Positions 26,558-37,998 of a DNA stretch of 64,000 bases are shown one piece after another. Numbering within the stretch: the first letter of the stretch is position 1; the number at the start of each line of letters is the position of its first letter. The notes under the pieces are model-generated. The model was given only the letters and a program-made list of their open reading frames with translations, searched no databases and was not told the origin of the DNA. Both the position numbers and the translations under genes were made by a program. The DNA is from Odobenus rosmarus divergens (Eukaryota > Chordata > Mammalia > Carnivora > Odobenidae): NCBI RefSeq assembly GCF_000321225.1, contig NW_004450397.1, forward strand, positions 2,680,389-2,744,388. Reading direction: 5' to 3'.

Positions 26558-26559
<2 letters not shown>

Positions 26560-26735
26560 GTCGAGTTTTAGCTCAGGCGAGTGGCAGTGGGGTTATCCAT
26601 TTGCTAGATCTTAAATCAGGGCAGATTCACAAACTGATGGGCCACGAGACTGAGGCTCACACAGTCGTGTTTTCTCATGACGGAGAGTATTTGTTTTCCG
26701 GAGGCTCTGACGGCACTGTTCGAACGTGGTCTTGA
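26560..26735 (+). CDS. SPAG16: SPAG16 terminal coding exon (C-terminal WD40 repeat)
   Basis: The exon encodes the last 57 complete residues of sperm-associated antigen 16, a WD40-repeat protein of the central apparatus of motile cilia and sperm flagella. The reading frame enters with a split codon: the upstream exon supplies one base and the exon starts with GT at 26560, after the acceptor AG at 26558-26559. The peptide carries WD40 hallmarks: a GH dipeptide (GHETEAHTVVFS), the strand DGEYLFSGGSDGTVRTWS, and a stop TGA at 26733-26735 just after the terminal WS. The open frame upstream of 26560 is only the translated (CT)n tract and is not coding. Recognition rests on the WD40 ending and on the position immediately upstream of VWC2L, as in human 2q34-q35. 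No other SPAG16 exon was recognised in 1-26559, which fits the very long introns of this gene. Confidence 0.9.
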
Positions 26736-26930
26736 TGGTCAGGATATCTCACTGCGAACGGCATTCCCTTTAAGTCTTGAAAATACCTTATGTAGTCAGT
26801 CCCAAACCAGGAAATATCTGGTTAAATATGCCAGCAGGTAACATTTACAGTTTGCTTTAAAACATGCTTTGGACATGTATTTTAGTGCTCATACTGTTAC
26901 CAATAAAAAGTAACTTTTTGCTCATTTATT
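26736..26930 (+). other. SPAG16: SPAG16 3' UTR and cleavage region
   Basis: A short 3' UTR of roughly 180-200 bases follows the SPAG16 stop codon. A canonical AATAAA hexamer lies at 26902-26907, and a T/GT-rich downstream element (TTTGTGTCTGGGTC, about 26929-26942) sits where a cleavage-stimulation site is expected. The exact cleavage base, probably about 26918-26930, is inferred. Confidence 0.75.
26902..26907 (+). terminator. SPAG16: Polyadenylation signal AATAAA of SPAG16
   Basis: This is a canonical AATAAA 167 bases after the stop codon, followed within 35 bases by a T/GT-rich element. It is the only well-placed hexamer after the SPAG16 stop. Confidence 0.8.
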
Positions 26931-27100
26931 TGTGTCTGGGTCTTTATTTCTTTTTCATTTTGATAAGAATTTAGAGACAGAGCATCTTTGCTAGGGGCTT
27001 GAAAGAAACAGCTTTACAATGACGCCTAATGACAGACTAGATGAATTACAGGAGATTGATTTTGAATGTTAAAGAACAAACTGCAGGAGAACAGGGCTAC

Positions 27101-27122
27101 TTTTTTTTTTTTTTTTTTTTTT
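27101..27122. repeat. T22 homopolymer
   Basis: This uninterrupted poly(T) run lies between the SPAG16 poly(A) signal and the candidate VWC2L promoter. No SINE or L1 body adjoins it. Confidence 0.9.
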
Positions 27123-27449
27123 AAATCAAATCCAAGCTGCAGGAAGACCTGAAGTTTAATCATGTAGCATGGAGAAAGTCTTTCCGCAACCAAAGGGTCA
27201 AATAGAATCGGGGAGCATACATTTTCACAGATTCTTTGACAATGATTATGCTTTATCTATTAATAATAATCAAGACTGCAGATGGCTTAAATCTAAATGC
27301 AATGCTCTTCCAGAACTTTCATCTCTGCAGCCCATCTAAGAATGCTTTGGGTATAATTACAATGTTTTGTATTTTTTATTGTAATTTCAATGTGAATAAG
27401 TATCTCGTGTGTAAAATGTCTTTCCCACTCTTAATGCATGCATCGGCTG

Positions 27450-27456
27450 TATAAAG
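27450..27456 (+). promoter_or_regulatory. Candidate TATA element of VWC2L
   Basis: TATAAAG occurs about 25-35 bases ahead of a change from AT-rich DNA to a local CpG-containing, more GC-rich stretch (about 27480-27600). It is a plausible core promoter for VWC2L because it sits between the SPAG16 poly(A) signal and the first VWC2L coding exon on the same strand. This is inference from composition and position only. Confidence 0.35.
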
Positions 27457-27479
27457 TGCAACTGCCTTAGAGAACACTC

Positions 27480-27823
27480 TAGCCTCGTCTAAAGAAGCAG
27501 CTCTGGATTTCGACCGAGCTGGTCTCAGAAGCCAGTTGTTGGCGCTGTCCGTGGTGCTGAGGAATTCCCGGCTGCCGGCGAATGAGCTCCAAATCAGCAG
27601 TCTGCAAACTGCTCTCAGTGATGCAGAAACCCAGCTAAAGTTGCTCCTTTCCTTCACGTCCACAGTTAGTATTTTCTGGTGTGTAAGAGGGGATTCAAGC
27701 AACATATTGTGGATGATGCTGATGGTACTGCCAGCGGAGTGGGCTTTAAGCTACAGCATGCTATTGCTGTTTGTGATCCTCAGAGCCTAGCCAAATCACC
27801 TCTACTGCCGTACCAAACACTGT
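27480..27823 (+). other. VWC2L: Candidate non-coding first exon of VWC2L
   Basis: VWC2L coding exon 30528-30997 starts after a clear splice acceptor, so a 5' exon must lie upstream. The best candidate is this stretch: it has several CpGs (for example in GGCGCTGTCCGTGG and CCCGGCTGCCGGCG) in otherwise CpG-poor DNA, a TATA-like box just upstream, and two strong donor-like sites, GTAAGA at 27683 and GTAAGT at 27824. My recollection is that human SPAG16 and VWC2L are also separated by only several hundred bases, which would fit. The stretch contains upstream ATGs, including an 18-codon uORF at 27582-27638. Start and end are not established; the exon could stop at 27682 instead. Confidence 0.45.
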
Positions 27824-30527
27824 GTAAGTGAACTCATGTGTGGAGGAGGCGTAATCAGCCGGTAAATTTCATAGAAGGATCTGAGAAAATGCTAAAAATA
27901 AGTTCAACATGATTCTGCTACTGGGGTCTGGATTTCTACAGGACCAGCATCGCTTCTTGCTTTGAATTCTGAAGACAGGTCCAAAGCATATTTCTTATGT
28001 GTGTCTGCTGTGTTTCTCTCTGGAAGGGCGGGAGACTGCTTCTTGACTGTGTTTTGAAATGGGAGGTAGAGAGAATGGATTACCTTTAATTCATGCCTGA
28101 AAATGTGTTCTTTGGATAATTAAAGAGGAACTGCTTTCCTAAAACATACCTGATCTTTTAGTTTATATTGGTCTATGACTCCCACCACCACCATTAACCT
28201 CCAGAGTGATTAGGTAAGTGTATCTTATGACATGAGTTATGTTTGTTTTCTCAAAGAAACAGATGCAATCATTTTAAATCATATGTAGCAATATGGGGAG
28301 GGGGGGAAAGTTTAGCTGGAAAGTGATCCTCAGTTTAGCAATGTTTGCTTACTTATTAAAAATCTTCAGATAAACATTTTATTTCATTTCTCTAATATTT
28401 CTTCTCTTATAGAGTGTTTTTAACTACACTAGAGCAGCTCAATTATGAAAAGGGATTTTTTAATAGCCTAAGAACTTTGTTATATTAAAAAGAAAACCTT
28501 GTTTTCTCCATGCATATTTAAAAATGTATTTCATATAATAAAAGCATATTTAAGGTTTATATAAAGTGCATATTACACCCTTATTTTTACCTTTAAGTTT
28601 ACATTTACCACAACCTGGTATATTAATGCCTACCTGTAGCTTGCAAAGAGATCAATTTCTGTCTATGTCCTTTTGAAGCAGAATGATATGTGTATTTTAT
28701 ATGGCTTATCTCGCATGTATTGGCAGACACTACTGGCATATTATAAGGAAGCACAATAGCTTCTTTTCTTCCGAGATAAACTTTCTAAATATGTGAGAGA
28801 TGTATAAATGCATGGCTTAATCAGTAAAAATATATTTATGCTTTTTTCGGAAGCTTCTGTTATGTTTGTGGCCTCTGTAGTAATTTAAGAGAAAAAAATG
28901 CTTTGTCAAGGAGATTCCAGCTTCTCAAGTAGAATTATAGGTTTGCATTTGTTTTTGTTCTCTCATGACTCATTATTTTTGACATATTTTAAAATAAATC
29001 TATCCCTTTTATCATTACCTACCCAAAAGGAATTCTAATATCATAGAGCAGTTTTCTCTTAAAGGAGGGCATAAATATACTACCTTCCATTTTACTATTA
29101 CTTTGCATAAGATAATTTGCATATCTTACTTAAAATGCAAAAATAATAGTTGAAGTGTCCTTATGCCATCTTTATCTTGTTTTTGAATTATCATCTGTAT
29201 GTTATACTGAAAAGAGGTGATTTATCATTACTCATTATATTCTGAAAATATACCAACAAACATTTTTAAATTATCTGAAAATGTCCTATATACAGTCTTA
29301 GCAATATTGGCATAAAGCCAATAGCATTTAAATAGACAGATGAACTATCTGACAACACTTTTTCTTATCTATTACTCTCTAAAGTCACAGTTTCCCCAGA
29401 GCCTTTGTATGAGTTAGTCACTCTAAACATTTAAATAAGAGCCCACTACCAATACTCCACACCAAGCACTAACACTAAATGAAGCTTGTAAGAGTCAATG
29501 TCACCAAATTAATCAGGCATGTTTTCTGTGAATGGCAACACCACATTATTATTTTAAGGAATTTCAATAAACAGTTTTATGTTGACATTTTTGTGCAAAT
29601 TGACTAAATGCAAATATGTTTGGGATGTCAAAAGAAAGGTATATTCTCAAGACAATGTGAATTGTACAGATTTTATATTGAAGTAATTAATTCAAATAGT
29701 ATTCCATGAATACTAGATTCAAGTTGCCATTAAAAAAAAAAAAATCACAGGTACATCTTTCCTGCCCACTAGGAGCTTACTTCCTGAGTAAAATAAAGTT
29801 GTGGGCAATGATACAAATAAATTTATTTTTAATAAATCATTTTCAATATATGGAGTTCTCATACTATTTAATTTTTCTCTTATTCACTGTGAAATGGTTG
29901 CACTATTTTTCTTCCTAGTTCTGTTTCAAAATCCAGATTTATGTTTTCTGAAACAAGTAACCCATTTGACATCATTGTTGTTCTCCAGTTATGGGAGTGA
30001 AGAAGTAGGAAGGCCTTTATACTAGCTCATCTCAATTATAATTTATATTCAACTATTGGTCTCTTCCCTTTCTTTTAGAAGTAGATGTTTTCTCACTAAT
30101 CTCCTAGTTTTTATACAGATAATTATAGCATATACATTCTATCACTGACTAATTTTGTAATAAAGAACAACAGAGAATGTGAATTCAAACATTCTTGAGC
30201 CATTTGTAACTACTTGTAAATCACTTTTTGAGGCTCAGTAAAACCACTTCTTACAATTTAAACAAAGCCAGACCTTTGAAATTCAGAAGGTAAATTGGAG
30301 CTTAAGATTCCTAAGTGAAATAAAGGACACATTTCAATGCATATATTGCCAAGAATAAACTCTCCAAACTTCATAATGAAATGTAGATAGTTGCATGAAC
30401 TTAGTTTATTTAAGGTCTTAGTGTCTTCCAGATAGATCCCAGATAAACAGGTTAAGAACATGGGCTTACATAAATCCATATTATCTTTATATATGTCAAA
30501 TTGTTCTTTTTAAATATTTATTTTCAG
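27824..30527 (+). other. VWC2L: Putative VWC2L intron 1
   Basis: This interval lies between the candidate donor GTAAGT (27824) and the acceptor TTTATTTTCAG ending at 30527. It is AT-rich, apparently single-copy sequence. I see no young SINE or L1 and only short homopolymers. The acceptor is clear; the donor is inferred. Confidence 0.5.
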
Positions 30528-30607
30528 CCTACCCCTCTTGTATTCCCATGGAAGGAGCTGATTATATTTAATATTAGGAGCACATCCAGAAGCCTTTGAG
30601 GAGGGGG
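30528..30607 (+). other. VWC2L: VWC2L 5' UTR part of the first coding exon
   Basis: Eighty bases separate the acceptor (AG at 30526-30527) from the start codon at 30608. They contain an upstream ATG at 30548 opening a seven-codon ORF that ends with TAA at 30569-30571, before the main start. Confidence 0.7.
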
Positions 30608-30997
30608 ATGGCTCTTCATATTCATGAAGCTTGCATACTTCTGTTGGTCATCCTTGGATTGGTCACCTCTGCTGCCATCAGTCATGAAGACTATCCTGCT
30701 GATGAAGGTGACCAGACCTCCAGTAATGACAATCTGATCTTTGATGACTATCGAGGGAAAGGGTGTGTGGATGACAGCGGCTTTGTATACAAGTTGGGAG
30801 AACGATTTTTCCCAGGGCATTCCAACTGTCCATGTGTCTGTGCTCTGGATGGACCTGTTTGTGATCAGCCAGAATGCCCTAAAATTCACCCAAAGTGTAC
30901 TAAAGTGGAACACAATGGATGCTGTCCTGAGTGCAAAGAAGTGAAAAACTTTTGTGAATATCATGGGAAAAATTACAAAATCTTGGAGGAATTTAAG
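30608..30997 (+). CDS. VWC2L: VWC2L coding exon 1: signal peptide and first VWC domain
   Basis: This exon encodes residues 1-130 of von Willebrand factor C domain-containing protein 2-like, a secreted, mainly neural protein of the brorin (VWC2) family linked to modulation of BMP signalling. The ATG at 30608 has purine at -3 and G at +4; the frame remains open upstream only to a TTG and is not needed. Residues 1 to about 22 form a hydrophobic signal peptide ([15 protein letters not shown]). Residues 24-50 are an acidic linker. Residues 53-109 form a complete ten-cysteine VWC domain (C53, 74, 76, 78, 85, 90, 97, 105, 106, 109) ending in CCPEC. C116 begins the second domain. The exon ends with AAG at 30995-30997 and the donor GTATGA at 30998, so the intron is phase 0. 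The protein matches the human one almost throughout, as far as I remember it. Confidence 0.96.
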
Positions 30998-32989
30998 GTA
31001 TGAGTTACCCTCCATATTTATTGAATACTAACTTTTCACACCACATACTTAGTAGATTACTACATTAAAATTAAAGTTGGAAAAACGTATTTTTTAATTT
31101 CCCTTTACATTATGATTCCAATTAGCCTAAGTACCACTGTAGTCAACAAATAACCAATTGGCTTGTTGATCAATATCTTTAAGGTTTCACAATAATCTCT
31201 TCCTTCAGAAGTATTTTGGGCACGCTTAACACCTTTTTTTGCCCCTAATTATTTCTTCTGTATTATTACAAAATATGTTTCCTGAGGGAAATAATTTTTT
31301 GTAGGCTATGTGTTTATTTAAATTTAATGTTTAAATATTGTGAGGGTTTTTTTTTATGTGTGGCTTATTAGACTGTATTTGGAGTCATTTAACTATAGTC
31401 TAGCATTATATTTAGTGTGTGGAAATGCAAGTATACCACTGGGACACACCTCTTATCTGTGGTCTATATATTAAGAATATGCATTGGGCCTACTTGTTGT
31501 AGAGCACCAACCCCATTCTGTTCTCTGCTCATTAGATTTTTTTGCTTGCAGGACCCCAAAGAGAACTAAATTTTTGTCATAGTCCATTGTCAAAGGTAGT
31601 AAAAAAAAAAAAAAAAAGACTTTTTCCAGTGTCCATAGTATTTCATAGTCGTTCTTTTATGCTTGTGTCATATTTTTAAGTAATTTGGAGTTCATTTTTG
31701 TCTCTTTTCTCAAATGGCTAGTTTTAATTAGGATGTCCTACAAGCCAGATCTGAACCCTGAAAGTATAAATTATTATATCAAAATGTTCTCCCTAAATGT
31801 AATGGCAGTTTGTGCCTTGGAGTGTCTGTCATACTGATGGCTTGATATGAAAGATTTTCATTTCATCTAACCAAGTTCTGTGAAAGGTGCTCAGAACCTT
31901 ATAAGCAAAAGAAGATATAGACAGTTTTCAGTGTGACTGAAAGAAGAATGTTCAGTTATTAGCACTAATCCAACTTCCTTCTCTACAATAGTCAAATGCT
32001 GGAAAAAAACAATATGTGGGAAAAAAAGGTTTAAACTGATCATGATCAGAGTATTTTATGTATTGGCATTTCATTGCATGGTCCATTCCAGGTTATGGGT
32101 TCAAACCAGTTGTAATCTACCCAAGAATACACAATTACTTTAACTGGATTTCTTAGGACATGAAGGGAATTTTAATAATTATTGTATTCAACTTTCTTAT
32201 ACATAAATGTCATTCTAGACTTTTCTTTTTCATGTATTATCCTACTTTGTTGCACAATATTGAGAAGTAAAAGGCTTGAAAGTCTAGTAAAATTATCATT
32301 TATATCAAATAATAGTTAACAGTATAGTACATTTATTAACAGCTTTATGGTCCCTAAAATATTGGATATATTTTGACATTAGCTATTCTCACTTTTAGAG
32401 TAATGAAAGTAAATGCAACTACTCAACACAATTTGATTCTAGAATCATGTCACTCTCCTCTCTAACATGCATACGTATTGAGAGTAGAATGCAAAGAGAC
32501 ACTGTAGAATAGCCTTACCCAAGCAAAAAAGTACATTGAATAAAATTTCTGAGATTTATATAATTTGGTCATCAATATTTAATAAATTAGAGACTGATTA
32601 TTTGAATTTAGTTAACTCACTACTAAAAATGCTAGTTTTTCTTCTATTAGATTTTTATTTTATTACAAAGGTAATATCTATTTCACTATGTCAAACAATA
32701 AGAGATATATAAAGAAAAAGTTAATACTTTGCACTAATTAAATGTCCCTGCTATAGTCAATATACAACGCATTGATGTGCATAACTTTTCCACCTCTCTA
32801 TGCCATGAGATTTTTAAAATGTGATTTTCAAAAAAAGGAATGAAAGAAAACAGTTTCCACTTTTTCACAAGGATTTAGAATTATAAGAACTATAGAGATT
32901 ATCTTGGGCAAGCTCATAACAATGAAGAACCCGGTCCAAGAGTTTGTTACTTGTCCAAAATTGTCAGGTTATTTAACCTGCCTCTAAAT

Positions 32990-33245
32990 ACTGCCATTCT
33001 AACAACCTCTCAGAGAACTTGGGCTCAGGAGTCAGAGAGATATGGATTCAAATCCCAAATTTATCATGTAGATGTAATATTTTGAAAGGACTCCTTAAGT
33101 TTTTGAGCCACGGTGGCATTGGCTATAAAAGGGCCATCATAATAATTACTTTTCTTGGGAGGAGATATTAGAAAGAGTTAATGAGATAATTTATGAAAAA
33201 AATAGCAGCCTTGTGATGATTGGTACACCACAGATACTGACTAAA
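32990..33245 (+). repeat. MIR
   Basis: CTTGGGCTCAGGAGTCAGAG, ATGGATTCAAATCCC, a TTTGAGCC section and AGTTAATGAGATAATTTATG follow MIR order. Confidence 0.75.
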
Positions 33246-33559
33246 TGGTTATTCCCTTCCTCCAAAACTCTAATGTCCAGGGATTTACACTAAGTTCACA
33301 ATTCCTTTATGTCTTCACCTACATCTTATAATGGAAGTTCATCTTTAAAAGTCACTCAGTTGAAAGAATTCCAGTACTTTTTATAAATGTTCTACTTATC
33401 TATGTGAACTATATATATCTAAGTAAATATCAGCCATAATATCATCTTGATTCTCTTCCAATTTAGCTTGCAAGAGACAAGTAACTAATTTCAAAAGATA
33501 TATGGAACTTTCACATAATTATCTTGGCATGTTATTAAGAAGGTTTTATACATTTTTAC

Positions 33560-34020
33560 ATATAATATACTCATCCAACAAACATTTTGGGACTATTTGG
33601 TGTACAAGATACTGTAGATGTACGTACACTGGAAAATAAGATACCTAGAAGGCAAAATCCACTCACAAGGAAGGAAAGAACAAGATGGAAAGAGAATGGA
33701 GGGAAAAAGCAGTTTAAAGTAAAGTATGTGATTGTGAAGCTCAACACTAAGGCACTGTGGTGTCAGAAGCATATCAACATGGTGTGAGGTTTGGTTAAAC
33801 AAACCTTCTTTTTCTTCAGCATGATCAAAGTGGAGCCTGTCCTTAAGGAAGTAATTCAAATTGATCTGGATAGATTAAAATTCCAAAGAGGAATTCTTGC
33901 GCAAGATCAGAGATTAGTATGAAATCTGCAAAGAGAGGAGGGAGATGGCGATAACAGGAAGCTGGATGTTGCTAAAAGGCTCTTATGTTTTGGAGAGTAG
34001 AGAGAAGAACTTGAATACCA
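33560..34020 (-). repeat. L2 fragment(s)
   Basis: ATCCAACAAACATTTTGGGACTATTTGGTGTACAAGATACTGTAG (start 33573) resembles the reverse complement of the L2 3' end. Divergent material follows toward 34020. The boundary is uncertain. Confidence 0.45.
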
Positions 34021-34369
34021 GGCCAAAATATTTAAATTCAGCCTAAAGAATAACAAGGGATAAAATGCAGGTTTTACATAGAGATGGCCTAGTTAAATGT
34101 GTTTTTTGAACAAGATTACCTTGTAGCCAAGTGTAGAATTGAATAGAGGTGAAGAAATTAATGGCTGAGGAGGTAGGGCTGTTGCAGAAAAGAGAATGAG
34201 ATGACCAGCATGCATGAGGATAAAAATAGGGGAGTCTTCACGATAAAAATCTAAATTCCCTACTATAGTCTCAATTCTACTCATTGACTTCTCCAAGTAT
34301 CCAAACTCTGATTTCTCTTCCCTGCGTGTTTGCCATGCTGTCTTATACTTTTTCACCATTGCATACCTG

Positions 34370-34905
34370 TGTAAGTCCTACTAGGCTATTTCAAAACCCC
34401 ATTTAAATCTCACCTCAACTGGAAAACCCTACTCTATGCTGCATCCTGGGCTGGGTCTCACACCTTTCCTCTGTTCCCACAGCATGCTACACACACCATT
34501 GTAAACAGGAACAAAAATCATAGCCAGATACTATCAAGACCTTTATGGGTATTACAACTTATTTCATTTCATAATAACACTATGATGGTGATACTTTAAT
34601 TAGCACTGTCTTAAAGATAAGAAAACTGAAGAACCAAAGTGTAAGGTAGCTTGTCCAACATCACACAGCTCTGCAGTAGAACTAGGATTCGTATCTAGGC
34701 AGCTTGACTGAAGAATCTAAGCTCTTTACCACCTCTACTGCCTTGATCACACTGCAATAACAGAATGTGAAACCATCTGTCTCTCCCACTGGACAGTGAA
34801 CTCTTTGAGGCTAGGGACAGTGTTTTCTCCTGTTCCCAACCCCAGCACCATGTGAACCACATAACAGGCATTCAAAACATTTTTGATGAATGACATAATA
34901 GGTCA
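34370..34905 (+). repeat. L2 interrupted by a MIR
   Basis: The part at 34395-34500 (CATTTAAATCTCACCTCAAC and the following GGAAAACCCTACTC) and the 3' end at 34780-34900 (GTGAACTCTTTGAGGCTAGG ... GCATTCAAAACATTTTTGATGAATG) are L2 in sense orientation. A MIR in the opposite orientation lies between them. Confidence 0.7.
34555..34750 (-). repeat. MIR within L2
   Basis: The reverse-complement MIR pattern is visible: AGATAAGAAAACTGAAGAACC, GTAGCTTGTCCAACATCACA, and CTAAGCTCTTTACCACCTCT at the end. Confidence 0.75.
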
Positions 34906-37900
34906 GATCTTAATTAAACCCACAGAATAAAAAAGCTAGAGTTCCTTTAAAATGCCTTAGTTTCTTCTTGTTTATATGTTGATCTCTTCCTTTTAATTAA
35001 AGAAGCACTCAAAGTTCAGGTAAAGAGTATCTTTGGATCCTTAAAGATGACACATTTGCTCATTTCCATCTTGCTTTCTCCTCCTCCTCATTACCCCTTC
35101 CAACCAAGGCTCATCTTGGATTTCATCTCCACACCAGTGTTACAATGACCACCAGTGGGTTAAAACGGTTGCTCTGTCTCACTTATATAGTTGTAAAACA
35201 TATGTCCCTTAATCTTTTCTTATCACTATATTCAAATGTAAATTGATCCACATGTGTCTACTGATGGGAAGAATAATGTTATTTATAAAGATTTTTTTCA
35301 ACATTTACTGATTCAAGCTTTGAAAATGGATTTCTCTCTACTCTTTTTGAAAACTCTAAATTTTTCAGTGTTCTGGTAATATTGTATTAAGATAAAGGTC
35401 ACTGTATAGTAGGTTCCCTCATCTTTCTTTTATGTATACCCAGGCAAAATGACACTGGAACATACTTTTTAAGACATAAGGACCATAAATAATAAATTAC
35501 AATAGCATTTACTACAAAAAAAAAAGTTGATTGGAAACATAGACTCTATCAGCTTTGGCTTGGTAGTTAACTATCTCATGCTGTGTTTCCCAAAGGGAGA
35601 AATAATTTATTTTGCTCAGTATTTTTATAACTCTCACTCAGAAAGAATTAGCCTTTTTGGATTTTTTTAACACTTTGAAACTTACACTGATTCAGTTTAG
35701 GTCAGACACTGAAGGTTATACTATACGCAGCTGAAAGAGCCTTTGCATAGCCTGTTGCATTTTAAAGTGATTTTCTATAGGCAACACCCAGTGTCCCTAA
35801 TTCAGGATTTGGATTTGCCCACGACCTGCCTTTACTCTTGTGGGCACTGACCTTTGTGCTTTTCCCCCTCTAAGCCAAAATAGTTGATCAGGTGGCTTAT
35901 TTTTATTTTTAAAAGATTCAGTGTTCTGAATCATGTGCTCATGCTACATATTTTCTATGTATGTGGTCATTTTAAGAAAACATGTTTTCATGCTGGGGTA
36001 AGCTGCCTAGTTTTTGCCCTAGAATTTAATTTAATACTTAAATCTTGAAGAAAGCAGCAAAGTGGACAGAAAAATAATCACTTGTAGTATTTTGCCAAAT
36101 CATCACACCCTATAAGAAATGTCAATGCCAGTTAAGGTTTAGGATTGACTTGCCTTCAATGGGTATATTCTCAGGAAGACAGGCTTTCCAGCTTTCTCAC
36201 TAATCTGTGCCCCCAACAGGAATATCCAATATGGTAATATTAAATCTGTGAAAGTGTTTGGGTAGAAAGGATTATTGAATTTAGTTCTGTGTGATCTGTT
36301 TGATATTGGTTTGTTTTTAAATGGAGAAAGAATGAAAGGCAACATGTACCAGGAACAAATGATCAAATATATGATAGAACAGGAAAAAATGGAAGCTGTG
36401 AAGAAATCCCAGTTGAGGGACTGAGTTAACACTTTACAGAAACACAGTTCACTGCATCCCACCCACCCTCTGCCATTGCATCAGTTTCTATGAAAGGCAT
36501 AGAAACTAAGATTTCTGTGCTAAGCAAAGGGGTACAGAATGCATCTTTCCAGAGGCGTGAAGGTTTTATTTATTGTAATAACAGAGAAATAAGTAGATTT
36601 TGAGAATATGAGTGGGACTTTTTAAAGATTTTTTCCAAGAGAGGGTTTACAAATTCCCTACAAATGGTTAAAGGGGTCACCAGGGATATTTGTAAGAGTC
36701 CATCCAAAGAAAGTCCTAGAAAACATCATAATTTCATACATCAAAGATAAGTGAGGATCATTGCTGGGAAGTTGAGAAGACTAATTCCATTAAGTGTTGA
36801 CTTTGCAAAATACAGTTTCTGTTTTGCAGAGTATGTTGTGATTTTTAATGTTAAAATAGCCTTTGAGTGAATTCAGGAATGGCTTCTCAAGTTTCTATAA
36901 AATAACAAAAATTAAGTAATGCTACTCAGTAATGCCTTTTGCTCATCGGAGGGTCAGCCCCAGCCTGAAGAACAAAGTGGCTATTCCCCATGGGGAATTC
37001 CCATCTTTGTAAGCAACTGTGAAACCTCTACTTAATTTGTATGATCTCTGACCAATTTCAGAGATTAGAAGTCAATTTTGTTAAAACTTAAATTTATAAA
37101 GTTCCTCTCACCTTTCTCATTATTTTTATATTGTTCTCAGTTGGCATTTTTTTTAACTCTATAGAACTTCACTAAAAGGGAGATCAGATTTTTAAAATAA
37201 TTTGTTTTTTCAAAAGCTTGGGATAATTGGGAATGAACCTCTTCTTTCAACACCTTTAGCGTGAGGGAGTAGAATTTTAAGAATAAATGGCTTCCAAGTT
37301 AACCCCTGAATGGGATAAAATGGTCTGTTTCTAGTCAGAAAAAATCTCTTGCTTAAAATTTTAAGAGAATTAATGGTCAGCTAGCCCTTTGGTTAGCTGT
37401 ATGTAGGGATAGTTTTTCATACTCACCCACTGATATTTATTGCTGTCCTTCATATTGCAAGATGCTGCTGTTAATGGTGATAACTGTGTGATAAGTATGA
37501 CTACAGAGATTTGTGACTGGGCTTCTGTGCTCCGTGCACAGGGGGTGATCAGTGTTTGATTTGCAGCCACATCTGAGATTTGCAGAGCTTGTCACTGTTA
37601 GTGATTACCTCAGACTTGAGGTCAGCCATCAGCTGTTTATAGACATTGCTGCCCACTCCTTACTCTCCAACAGTGTAAGAAAATGAAACTGAAAAGAAAG
37701 ACCTGGTAGTCTCCCTCTCAAACTTTCACTCCAATTGTACAAGACTTTGGATACGTTTGAAATTTGCCTGTTTTTAATGGTGGCTTTACTCACCAAAATA
37801 CATAATCAGTCAGTGGTATGATATTAGCAAGCATAATTTTTCTATTTTTCACACCTTATTTCATAACTCAGGTCTACGTATTTTATGCTAATTGTGTAGA

Positions 37901-37953
37901 TTATTCTAACATACATAATCTCAATGGAAATTGTTCCATACCTGCAGTGATTT

Positions 37954-37955
<2 letters not shown>

Positions 37956-37996
<41 letters not shown>
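37956..37996. repeat. (GT)20 microsatellite
   Basis: This is an uninterrupted GT tract of 41 bases in VWC2L intron 2, likely length-polymorphic. Confidence 0.97.

Positions 37997-37998
<2 letters not shown>

Larger units (their letters stand above)
1..26559 (+). other. SPAG16: SPAG16 last intron (3' part)
   Basis: This is the part of the final SPAG16 intron inside the window, ending at the acceptor AG 26558-26559. It is AT-rich and loaded with repeats, which are listed separately. Stretches with no recognised element are about 170-820, 985-1715, 2100-3230, 9640-11500 (perhaps one weak MIR near 9830), 12950-13440, 19530-20310, 20820-21365, 21560-22260, 22875-25435 and 25685-26525. I read both strands of these for WD40-like exons with splice sites and found none. 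Confidence 0.75.

Noticed and set aside
26487..26559. N-terminal extension of the SPAG16 exon frame through (SL)n
   Set aside because: The SLSLSLS run is translation of the CT acceptor tract and lies upstream of the AG.
27536..27790. 84-codon plus-strand open frame in the candidate VWC2L first exon
   Set aside because: It does not connect in frame to VWC2L, resembles no known protein and is better explained as GC-richer non-coding exon sequence.
30596..30607. In-frame upstream extension of VWC2L beginning with TTG at 30596
   Set aside because: TTG is not a normal vertebrate start; the ATG at 30608 has strong context and is followed directly by the signal peptide as in the known protein.
30524..31015. 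163-codon minus-strand open frame over the VWC2L exon
   Set aside because: It is the antisense of a conserved coding exon, has no recognisable family and no splice or promoter context.
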